A stretch of DNA of 5,078 nucleotides. Origin: Firmicutes bacterium UBA995. Its GTDB lineage: Bacteria > Bacillota > Sulfobacillia > UBA995. Location of the stretch: NCBI GenBank assembly GCA_002291985.1, contig DBBB01000150.1:1-5078 (forward strand), written 5' to 3'. The notes beneath the pieces are model-generated. The model saw only the letters and a program-made list of their open reading frames with translations, was not told the origin of the DNA and did no database searches. The stretch's first letter is position 1. Each line of letters begins with the position of its first letter. The position numbers and the translations under genes are program-made. Below, in pieces: positions 1 to 5,078 of the stretch.

Positions 1-87
1 ATCCAGGAGAACTTGCGTGCGCGCCGCCAGGCGCCGCCACCGGTAACCAGACGGCCGCGCAGGCCGCCTGGAGGAGGGAGGGCAGGC
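1..87. other. Leader upstream of the aminotransferase gene
   Basis: This stretch precedes the first gene. The aminotransferase frame stays open through it from a TTG at 13, but the 25 residues it would add are almost all Arg, Pro, Gly and Ala and look nothing like an aminotransferase N-terminus. A second frame reads to a TAA at 44-46 and could be the last codons of an upstream gene, but about 14 Arg-rich codons are too few to judge. I see no clear promoter; any promoter is probably to the left of the window. Confidence 0.4.
70..82 (+). promoter_or_regulatory. Ribosome binding site fixing the aminotransferase start
   Basis: A purine run contains two GGAGG cores, at 70-74 and 77-81. The second lies 6 bases before the ATG at 88, which is ideal spacing. 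The TTG at 13 has an AGGAGA only 2 bases away, which is too close. This site is the main reason for starting the first protein at 88. Confidence 0.8.
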
Positions 88-1473
88 ATGTACCGCGACT
101 ACAAACACAGGCACGGGGATCATGTGTTCTTCCGTGACGTTGGCAAGGACATGATGGTGATCAGCAGGGGACAGGGCATCTACCTTTATGACGACGAGGG
201 CAGAGAGTATATCGATGGATGCGCCGGCTCAGCGGTGGCCAATATCGGCCACGCGGTGCCGGAGGTGGTGGAGGCAATTGCCGCCCAGGCCGGCAAGGTG
301 GCGTTTACTCATTTGTCGCGGTTCGTCACCGAGCCCACCATGCGTCTCGCTCATATGGTGGCTGAACTTGCGCCGGCTGGACTGGGCCGGGTGTATTTGG
401 TCTCAGGCGGATCGGAGGCGGTCGAGGCAGCGATCAAGTTTGCCCGCACCTACTACGTCGAGCGCGATGGGGCTGACAGCAAGAAGTACCAAGTTATCGC
501 GCGCTGGCATGGTTTCCACGGTAACACGCTGGGGGCCTTGTCCGTCACCGGGCACATTCCCCGGCGCCGCAAGTATGAGCCAATGCTGGTCGATTTCCCC
601 CACATACCCGCCTGTTACTGCTATCGTTGCCACTACGGGGAGTCCTACCCGGCGTGCGGGGTAAAGTGCGCGCACGCCCTGGATGACATGATCCGGCAAT
701 GTGGTGCTGAAAACGTCGCCGCCTTTATCGCCGAACCGCTGGTTGGTGCGGCTTCCGGGGCGGTGCCGCCTGTGGCTGAGTACTGGCCGCTGGTTCGCGC
801 GATATGTGACCAGCACGATGTGCTCCTGATCGCGGATGAGGTCATGACCGGGTTTGGCCGCACGGGCAGGCACTTTGCGACCGAGCACTGGGGAGTGATC
901 CCCGATATAATCTCATGCGCCAAGGGTATGAGCGCAGGCTACGCCCCGCTTGGCGCCTTCATTGTCCAGGAGCGGCACCATCTAGCTCTGGAGAAGGGCT
1001 CAGGGAGGTTCATCCACGGCCACACCTACGGCGGTAACCCCCTGGCCTCCGCGACCGGGGTGGCGGTCCTTGAGTACTACCACCGCCACAAACTCGTCGA
1101 TAATTCCCGTGAGATGGGGGATCTTCTCTTCGAGTTGATGGAGCCGGCCGCCGAGAGTCCCATCGTTGGCGACGTGCGGGGCCTCGGTCTGTTCATGGGC
1201 GTCGAGCTGGTAGAGGATAAGGCGTCCCGCCGCCCGTTCCCCGCCGGGGTCGCCATCGGGGAGCAGCTCACGCGCAAGTGTATTCAACACGGATTGGTTC
1301 TCTATCCCGGCAGCGGGCATGCCGACGGCAAGTCGGGTGACCACGTGCTCATTGCGCCGCCGCTGACAATCAGTGCCGCCGAGGTCGCGGAGCTGGTGCG
1401 ACGGTTCAGGGCCGGCCTCGCCGATCTCGAGCGGGAGCTCGGCGTGAGCCGTCTTGCGCAGGCAGTTACCTGA
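88..1473 (+). CDS. Class III PLP-dependent aminotransferase
   Basis: A 461-residue cytosolic enzyme of PLP fold type I, class III (omega-amino acid, beta-amino acid, taurine and ornithine-type transaminases). It moves an amino group from an amine or amino acid to a keto acid such as pyruvate or 2-oxoglutarate. Visible signatures are the N-terminal GIYLYDDEGREYIDG (30-44), the PLP-phosphate loop SGGSEAVE (106-113), HGFHG (141-145), LIADEVMTGFGRTG (247-260) with Asp250 for the pyridine nitrogen, the Schiff-base Lys279 in CAKG, and the C-terminal DVRGLGLFMGVEL (362-374). The length matches the family. Residues 176-194 hold five cysteines (176, 178, 181, 190, 194), an insertion I recall from some relatives usually labelled aspartate aminotransferase family; a metal or structural role is possible but unproven. 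The ATG at 88 has a strong ribosome binding site. The gene is followed 106 bases later by a CoA-transferase gene on the same strand, which points to a catabolic role rather than biotin or arginine synthesis. The family call is secure; the substrate is unknown. Confidence 0.93.
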   Translation: MYRDYKHRHGDHVFFRDVGKDMMVISRGQGIYLYDDEGREYIDGCAGSAVANIGHAVPEVVEAIAAQAGKVAFTHLSRFVTEPTMRLAHMVAELAPAGLGRVYLVSGGSEAVEAAIKFARTYYVERDGADSKKYQVIARWHGFHGNTLGALSVTGHIPRRRKYEPMLVDFPHIPACYCYRCHYGESYPACGVKCAHALDDMIRQCGAENVAAFIAEPLVGAASGAVPPVAEYWPLVRAICDQHDVLLIADEVMTGFGRTGRHFATEHWGVIPDIISCAKGMSAGYAPLGAFIVQERHHLALEKGSGRFIHGHTYGGNPLASATGVAVLEYYHRHKLVDNSREMGDLLFELMEPAAESPIVGDVRGLGLFMGVELVEDKASRRPFPAGVAIGEQLTRKCIQHGLVLYPGSGHADGKSGDHVLIAPPLTISAAEVAELVRRFRAGLADLERELGVSRLAQAVT

Positions 1474-1563
1474 TCAGACGCCATTTGCGGCAGTCGGCTG
1501 GCCAGGATCAAGCGAGCAGGACCGTGTTGACGGTGGAACCTGGTGAACACCTGGCAAAAGCCT

Positions 1564-1572
1564 GAGGGGAGG
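1564..1572 (+). promoter_or_regulatory. Ribosome binding site of the CoA-transferase gene
   Basis: GAGGGGAGG lies here, with its GGAGG core at 1568-1572, 7 bases before the ATG at 1580. The rest of the 106-base spacer shows no convincing promoter: TTGACG at 1527-1532 has no matching -10 box at the right distance. Co-transcription with the first gene is therefore the simpler reading. Confidence 0.8.
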
Positions 1573-1579
1573 CGGCAGG

Positions 1580-2800
1580 ATGAAAGACAAGCCGAGACCG
1601 CTCGAAGGCCTGGTTGTACTAGGCGTCGAGCAGTTCATTGCGGGACCCTATTGCACAATGCTGCTGGCCGACGCTGGAGCTGAGGTCATCAAGATCGAGC
1701 GGCCCAAGGTTGGGGATCCGCGCCGCACCATCGGTCCATACGTCACCGGACAGGACGGCCAGACCCGCGTGAGCGGCGGGTTTCTGGAGTACAGCCGCAA
1801 CAAAAAAAGCATGACGCTGAACATCCAGTCTCCTGAGGGCCGGGATATTCTAAGACAGCTTGCGGCAAAGGCCGACGTATTGGTGGAGAACTTCCGCCCT
1901 GGGACCATGGACAAACAGGGTCTTGGCTACAACGATCTGCGCCGGATCAACCCCGGTCTTGTCTATGCCGCCATCAGCGGGTTTGGGCAGCTTCCGGAGT
2001 ATCAGGGCCCATACAGTTCGTGGCCTGCCTTTGACATCGTCGCGGAGGCGATGAGCGGCGTGATGCACATGATCGGGTTTGAGGACCGCCCGCCGACCAC
2101 AAGCGTCTATGGCCTGGCCGATACTTATTCAGGGCTCGTAACGGCGCTCGGGATCATGTTCGCCCTTCATCACCGGGAGCGCACAGGCCAGGGCCAGTTC
2201 GTTGATACCTCCATGTACGACGCGATGATCGGCCTCAACGAGCGGTCGCTGGCAACGTACTCCCTCACCGGTGAGGTGCCCATCCGGGGCAAGGAGATAA
2301 TCCAGGGGCCGCGTGGAGCATTTCTGGCCTTCGATGGTTACGTAGCCCTCAATATCCCCACCGACGACCTATGGAAGCGTCTCGCCGGGGTGCTCGGGCG
2401 CGAGGACCTGATCGAGGACCCGCGCAGCAAGGAAGGCCCCAGCAGAGCTCTCAATTGCGAAACCTTTCTGCGGCCGATCATCGAGGGCTGGATGGCCGAT
2501 AAGCCCAAAGCCGAGGTCGTCCAGGTGCTACTCGACGCGGGTGTACCTGCTGGTCCCGTCCAGACGGCCGAGGAGGTGTTCGCGTGCCCGCACGTCGCCG
2601 CCAGACGGATGCTGGTGGACGTGCAAGACCCTCACCTTGGCTCGCGCAAGTTTGCCCGTACGCCAGTCCGCCTCTCGGGCGCGGGCGAGGTGGAGGGGCG
2701 GCGCGTTCCAGTCCTGGGCGAGCACACCATTGAGATTCTCGATCGGATCGGGTACGGCGCCGCAGCGATCGAGGACCTCCGCACGAAAGGCGTGATCTAG
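1580..2800 (+). CDS. Family III CoA-transferase (CaiB/BaiF type)
   Basis: A 406-residue protein of the family III CoA-transferases (formyl-CoA:oxalate, carnitine and benzylsuccinate CoA-transferases and many uncharacterised members). These soluble enzymes, usually interlocked dimers, move CoA from a donor thioester to a carboxylic acid through an aspartyl-CoA intermediate. The N-terminus has PLEGLVVLG (7-15) and FIAGPYCTMLLADAGAEVIK (19-38), the usual opening of the family. VENFRPG is at 102-108. Asp181 in GLADTYSGL lies where the catalytic aspartate (Asp169 of formyl-CoA transferase) is expected, followed by ERTGQGQFVDTSMYDAM (200-216). The C-terminus has the typical LGEHTIEIL (379-387). Length is normal and no disruption is visible. 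The start has a good ribosome binding site. The stop is only 2 bases before the thiolase ATG, so the product probably supplies CoA thioesters to that enzyme's pathway. Donor and acceptor cannot be deduced. Confidence 0.94.
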   Translation: MKDKPRPLEGLVVLGVEQFIAGPYCTMLLADAGAEVIKIERPKVGDPRRTIGPYVTGQDGQTRVSGGFLEYSRNKKSMTLNIQSPEGRDILRQLAAKADVLVENFRPGTMDKQGLGYNDLRRINPGLVYAAISGFGQLPEYQGPYSSWPAFDIVAEAMSGVMHMIGFEDRPPTTSVYGLADTYSGLVTALGIMFALHHRERTGQGQFVDTSMYDAMIGLNERSLATYSLTGEVPIRGKEIIQGPRGAFLAFDGYVALNIPTDDLWKRLAGVLGREDLIEDPRSKEGPSRALNCETFLRPIIEGWMADKPKAEVVQVLLDAGVPAGPVQTAEEVFACPHVAARRMLVDVQDPHLGSRKFARTPVRLSGAGEVEGRRVPVLGEHTIEILDRIGYGAAAIEDLRTKGVI

Positions 2801-2802
2801 AC

Positions 2803-4029
2803 ATGAGCGACTGGTGTTCTTCACCCCCTGGACCGTCTGGTTCCGGCCGTCCGGTGGTCATGGTTTCCGCCGTCCGTACGGCCATCGGCAAGTTCGGTGG
2901 TGCCCTTGCCGGCTTTAGCGCCGTTGACCTCGGCGGGATGATCGGGGCGGAGGCGGTGAGGCGGGCGGGTCTTACCCCCGCCGTGGTGGACGAGGTCATC
3001 GTCTCCAACGCTCGTCAAGCAGGCGTGGGCCCCAACCCTGGGCGGGCAGTGGTCCCGCGGGCGGGCCTGCCGCTGGAGATCCCCGGCTCGACGATCAACA
3101 TGGCCTGCGGCTCGGGGCTCAAGGCGGCGGCCATGGCCTGGGGCTCGATCGTGACCGGCGAGATCGACACGGCTCTTGTCATCGGGGTTGAGGCAATGAG
3201 CCAGATTCCGTACCTTTTGCCGGGCGCCCGCTGGGGATACCGGCTCGGCAACAGCGAAGTGTTGGACTCCCTTCATAAGGACGGCTTCATCTGCGCTCTC
3301 ACCCAGCAGCACATGGGTTTGACCGCAGAGAACGTGGCCGAGCGCTATGGCATCACCCGTGAAGAGAGCGACGAGTATGCCGTCCTGTCGCAACAGCGGG
3401 CCGAGGAGGCGATCAAAGCCGGGCGTTTCCAGTCGCAGATCATGCCGGTTGCGATAGCCCAACGGAAGGGTCCTCCGGCTGTCTTTGACCAGGATGAGCA
3501 TCCCCGGTTCGGGACGACCGCTGATGCCGTCGCCCGGCTGAGCCCGGTGTTCAAGGAGGGCGGCATTGTGACCGCGGCAAGCGCATCCGGCATTACCGAC
3601 GGAGCCGCGGCGATCATCCTCATGGCCGAGGAAGTGGCGCTCTCGCAAGGGGTGAGGCCGCTGCTCCGGCTCAAGACGTTTGCCAGCACCGGGGTTGACC
3701 CCAACTACATGGGAATCGGCCCGGTCCCTGTGACCAGGAAGGCGCTGGCCAGGGCCGGGCTTACCGTCGATGATATCGGTCTATGGGAAGTCAACGAGGC
3801 GTTCGCGCCGCAGGTGATCGCCTGCGAGCGGGACATAGGGTACGACCGCGGGCAGACTAACGTGGACGGGGGAGCGATCGCGCTTGGGCACCCGATCGGG
3901 ATGACCGGGGTAAGGCTCTTGGTGGCGCTGGCCCATGCCATGCCTCGTCACGGCGCCGAGCTCGGTGTGGCGAGCCTGTGCATCAACGGCGGGATGGGCA
4001 TGACCTTCATCGTCCAAAGCGCCAGCTAG
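2803..4029 (+). CDS. Thiolase (acetyl-CoA C-acyltransferase family)
   Basis: A 408-residue thiolase that cleaves a 3-oxoacyl-CoA with CoA into acetyl-CoA and a shortened acyl-CoA, or runs the reverse condensation. The nucleophile Cys102 is in NMACGSG (99-105). NEAF (331-334) carries the active-site Asn. His363 is in GGAIALGHPIG (356-366). The acid/base Cys393 is in SLCINGGMG (391-399). MGLTAENVA (171-179) and ASGITDGAAA (261-270) are also typical. Asn395 replaces the usual Gly two residues after Cys393. The chosen ATG follows the CoA-transferase stop by 2 bases, with only a weak GAAAGG at 2785-2790, so translational coupling is likely. It gives a Ser/Pro/Gly-rich extension of about 15 residues before the first strand (RPVVMVSAVRTAIG, 16-29). 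A start at Met20 (2860) would cut into that strand and is less likely. The family is secure; whether the substrate is acetoacetyl-CoA or another 3-oxoacyl-CoA is unknown. Confidence 0.94.
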   Translation: MSDWCSSPPGPSGSGRPVVMVSAVRTAIGKFGGALAGFSAVDLGGMIGAEAVRRAGLTPAVVDEVIVSNARQAGVGPNPGRAVVPRAGLPLEIPGSTINMACGSGLKAAAMAWGSIVTGEIDTALVIGVEAMSQIPYLLPGARWGYRLGNSEVLDSLHKDGFICALTQQHMGLTAENVAERYGITREESDEYAVLSQQRAEEAIKAGRFQSQIMPVAIAQRKGPPAVFDQDEHPRFGTTADAVARLSPVFKEGGIVTAASASGITDGAAAIILMAEEVALSQGVRPLLRLKTFASTGVDPNYMGIGPVPVTRKALARAGLTVDDIGLWEVNEAFAPQVIACERDIGYDRGQTNVDGGAIALGHPIGMTGVRLLVALAHAMPRHGAELGVASLCINGGMGMTFIVQSAS

Positions 4030-4034
4030 CTGGC
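4021..4034. repeat. Perfect 14-bp palindrome over the thiolase stop codon
   Basis: GCCAGCTAGCTGGC is its own reverse complement and includes the thiolase TAG at 4027-4029. It touches the next hairpin directly. It may add to the transcription end or be a chance product of the Ala-Ser-stop codons. The sequence shows no protein-binding evidence. Confidence 0.5.
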
Positions 4035-4055
4035 GGCCGGGCAGACCGCCCGGCC
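4035..4055 (+). terminator. GC-rich hairpin after the thiolase gene, probable terminator
   Basis: GGCCGGGC (4035-4042) pairs perfectly with GCCCGGCC (4048-4055) around a 5-base AGACC loop, giving an all-G/C 8-bp stem that starts 6 bases after the stop codon. Position and stability suit transcription termination of the three-gene cluster. No T-run follows, so it is not a canonical intrinsic terminator; it may instead be an RNA-stabilising 3' end. Confidence 0.6.
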
Positions 4056-4080
4056 ACCGAACTGAGGTAAAGGCCCTTGT

Positions 4081-4115
4081 CCGGATTAGGTCCGGCCGGG
4101 GCCATTGTCCCGGCC
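4081..4115. repeat. Two further hairpins downstream of the probable terminator
   Basis: CCGGA-TTAGG-TCCGG (4081-4095) is a 5-bp stem. Overlapping its right end, GGCCGGG (4094-4100) pairs with CCCGGCC (4109-4115) around 8 bases. The second stem uses the same 7-base arms as the hairpin at 4035-4055. The two could form tandem terminators, or alternative pairings between the copies. No T-run follows. Confidence 0.45.
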
Positions 4116-4276
4116 CAGGCCTCAAGACCCCGGAAAATTGCGTCTTGCGGCCGTCCAGGTTGGAGCCCACCTTTGGCAGCCTCCGGGATACCAAAGGGGA
4201 TGAATTTCCGTGTGGGAAGTGCCAGATTATGGTCTAGCTTCTGGTGCCACTCCCGGTAGGATGGACCCGGGAGGTG
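4116..4276. other. Non-coding stretch between the hairpins and the transposase remnants
   Basis: I recognise no gene here on either strand. It contains a 6-bp inverted repeat, CAAGAC (4123-4128) with GTCTTG (4142-4147), and two GTGCCA words 25 bases apart, at 4219-4224 and 4244-4249. CTCCCGG (4250-4256) can pair with CCGGGAG (4267-4273) around 10 bases. The open - strand frame that crosses this area has IstA-like sequence only at its start, up to about 4277; after that it matches nothing I know. The GTGCCA words and hairpin might be what is left of an insertion-sequence end. Confidence 0.4.
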
Positions 4277-4536
4277 CCCGATGCAGAACAGGTAAACCCT
4301 GTGCTCCACGCCCTCGAGCATCGTCTAGCTTCACCCCTGTCTACCTGGGCCACTTCACCCGGGTCGGGTTGGGGCAGGGGGAAGGGCTCGGCCGCGGGCG
4401 CGGCCAACTCGCGTCGCCACCGGGCCACCTATCGCCTGGCCGTGCTGTCGGCTCCCCGGAACCCATGCCCTCGGCACAGGCGGGCATAGATGCCCTTGGC
4501 AGTATGGCGTTTCGTGCCTGCGGCCCCGTCACTGGT
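4277..4536 (-). pseudogene. IS21-family IstA transposase, internal fragment with stop and frameshift
   Basis: Reading the - strand from about 4536, one frame gives KRHTAKGIYARL, then GFRGADSTARR, a TAG stop (4429-4431) where a Tyr codon is expected, then VARWRRELAAP and PDPGEVAQVDRGEA. This matches the part of IS21 IstA transposases that runs into the first catalytic Asp of the DDE core (usual motif QVDWGEA). That Asp is at 4339-4341, and the Trp after it has become Arg. The reading then has to change frame near 4322-4324 to continue as LEGVEHRVYLFC, the next conserved block, ending about 4277. The N-terminal helix-turn-helix region and everything after the first core strand are missing, and no IstB partner follows. 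It is a dead fragment. The match rests on remembered family motifs, not on a search. Confidence 0.75.
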
Positions 4537-4542
4537 CAACGA

Positions 4543-4839
4543 TCATGCTGGCAAACACCGCAGGTCCTCGGCCCAGTAGAACTGGCCGGGGGGCACCCGC
4601 CGCGAGTGGTCGTCCAGGAAGGCGTTCGGGTAGGTCCGGCGCAGCTCGCCCCGGCTTCGACCACCACTCAAGGTCCACCAGGTGATCCCGGGCACGTTCG
4701 CTGGCCAAGCCGGTGCGCAGGCCTCCCCCGCCTCCGCGGCTACCTCTCCACCGTGGGCAGACCGAGTTGCCCGGTCCTGGCGACCCTTGAGGCTGGTTTC
4801 CGGAGTCGGCCGTTCCTCCCGGTTGGCTGCCCCCTGCAT
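4543..4839 (-). pseudogene. DDE integrase-type transposase fragment (IS481/IS3-like core)
   Basis: A - strand frame of 98 codons ends at a TGA (4543-4545). Its last 40 or so residues read GELRRTY, NAFLDDHSRRV and GQFYWAEDL. These resemble the rve-type integrase core of transposases in which AFLDDHSR carries a catalytic Asp (here Asp codons at 4612-4614 and 4609-4611). The clear similarity spans about 4560-4680. WWTLSGG just before it may be a damaged remnant of the first-Asp strand, with the Asp lost. Earlier residues match nothing I know in this frame; shifting frame gives hints such as PTVER and RRRG, which suggests several frameshifts. The C-terminal half of the core, with the last acidic residue, is absent. 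The frame runs straight into the IstA fragment, so two broken elements lie side by side. Confidence 0.65.
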
Positions 4840-4958
4840 CAGTCTTCGTCGCCCCCCTGGAGGCTACCGCGTGCGCAGTCTCCCGGGCCGGGCCCCCAGG
4901 GAGTGCCGCGCCTACGGGACACCATGGACTCCAGCCTGTGGTGGTGGCAGCTAGGACG

Positions 4959-4973
4959 ACCCAGCTTCTGGGT
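4959..4973. repeat. Small hairpin ACCCAG-CTT-CTGGGT
   Basis: A perfect 6-bp stem with a 3-base loop. No T-run follows on either strand. It lies 6 bases from the larger repeat at 4980-5025 and may belong to the same element. Confidence 0.45.
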
Positions 4974-4979
4974 GGGGAG

Positions 4980-5025
4980 CATGACTGCCCCAGGGCAGCG
5001 TGGTCGCTTCCCCAGGGCAGTCATG
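4980..5025. repeat. Overlapping inverted and direct 11-bp repeats
   Basis: CATGACTGCCC (4980-4990) and GGGCAGTCATG (5015-5025) form a perfect 11-bp inverted repeat around 24 bases. CCCCAGGGCAG is also repeated directly at 4988-4998 and 5010-5020, a 22-base period, and CTGCCC-CA-GGGCAG (4985-4998) is a local palindrome. It could be an insertion-sequence end, a small mobile repeat or a terminator; the sequence alone does not decide. Confidence 0.65.
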
Positions 5026-5078
5026 TTGGTCCCATCGGGCCCCTAAGGCCTAGGCCGGGTCGAAACGGTCGGCGTTCA

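Larger units (their letters stand above)
4840..5078. other. Region without a recognisable gene at the right edge
   Basis: Both strands have open frames here because of the high G+C, but their products are Pro/Gly/Arg-rich with no known motif. On the - strand one frame enters from the right edge and reads NADRFDPA before a TAG at 5050-5052, possibly the last codons of a gene beyond the window. That stop lies inside the 10-bp palindrome GGCCTAGGCC (5047-5056). The N-terminal part of the integrase-like transposase would be expected about here, but I cannot see it. Confidence 0.35.

Noticed and set aside
13..87. Upstream TTG start extending the aminotransferase by 25 residues
   Set aside because: The added residues are a low-complexity Arg/Pro/Gly run, and the ATG at 88 has a far better ribosome binding site.
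403..888. - strand open frame of 161 codons opposite the aminotransferase gene
   Set aside because: It lies wholly within the conserved aminotransferase coding region and shows no motif of its own.
1524..1554. Possible promoter or operator between the first two genes (TTGACG, GTGTT/AACAC inverted repeat, ACCTGG repeated 11 bases apart)
   Set aside because: There is no -10 box at suitable distance, the inverted repeat is only 5 bp with a 17-base gap, and the repeat is 6 bases. All are expected by chance.
2821..3648. Long - strand open frame of 275 codons opposite the thiolase gene
   Set aside because: It mirrors the codon pattern of the thiolase gene, and its composition (many His, Arg, Gly) and lack of motifs mark it as a shadow.
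4236..4971. Nine-base word AGCTTCTGG at 4236-4244 and again at 4963-4971, as possible paired element ends
   Set aside because: Both copies are in the same orientation, the flanks do not match, and a 9-base repeat is weak evidence in a window this size.
4210..5046. Long + strand open frame of 278 codons in the right part of the window
   Set aside because: The product is Pro/Gly/Arg-rich without any known motif, has no ribosome binding site, and lies antisense to recognisable transposase fragments. High G+C explains its length.
1..5078. CRISPR array, tRNA or rRNA gene, riboswitch, or new defence system
   Set aside because: No regularly spaced repeats, no tRNA cloverleaf or rRNA sequence, and no defence-like protein were seen. 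All the coding content is explained by three metabolic genes and two transposase remnants.

Overview
This is a GC-rich bacterial window (roughly 60-65 % G+C by eye). It holds one intact metabolic gene cluster on the + strand (88-4029), followed by about 1 kb with no intact gene that carries degraded transposase remnants on the - strand (about 4277-4839). Strong GGAGG-type ribosome binding sites and the style of the proteins and insertion-sequence remnants would suit a GC-rich Firmicutes-like anaerobe or thermophile. That assignment is a low-confidence inference, because no rRNA or other marker gene is present.

Positions 88-4029 encode, in order, a class III PLP-dependent aminotransferase, a family III (CaiB/BaiF-type) CoA-transferase and a thiolase. 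All three keep their main catalytic residues. The first two genes are 106 bases apart, and the last two are 2 bases apart, so the thiolase is probably translationally coupled. A plausible joint role is removal of an amino group, activation of the resulting acid as a CoA thioester, and thiolytic cleavage of a 3-oxoacyl-CoA. For a beta-amino acid these three enzymes would form an almost self-contained route to acetyl-CoA plus a shorter acyl-CoA. The substrate cannot be read from sequence.

Positions 4021-4115 just after the thiolase hold several GC-rich inverted repeats. The best is an 8-bp all-G/C stem at 4035-4055, probably the transcription end of the cluster even though no T-tract follows.

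Positions 4116-5078 hold no intact gene. Two adjacent - strand fragments are recognisable: part of a DDE integrase-type transposase (clearest at 4560-4680) and part of an IS21-family IstA transposase (about 4277-4536, with an internal stop and a frameshift). The rest holds short repeats, notably an 11-bp inverted repeat overlapping an 11-bp direct repeat at 4980-5025. The area looks like an old insertion-sequence graveyard. I found no CRISPR array, tRNA, rRNA or convincing new defence or regulatory system.
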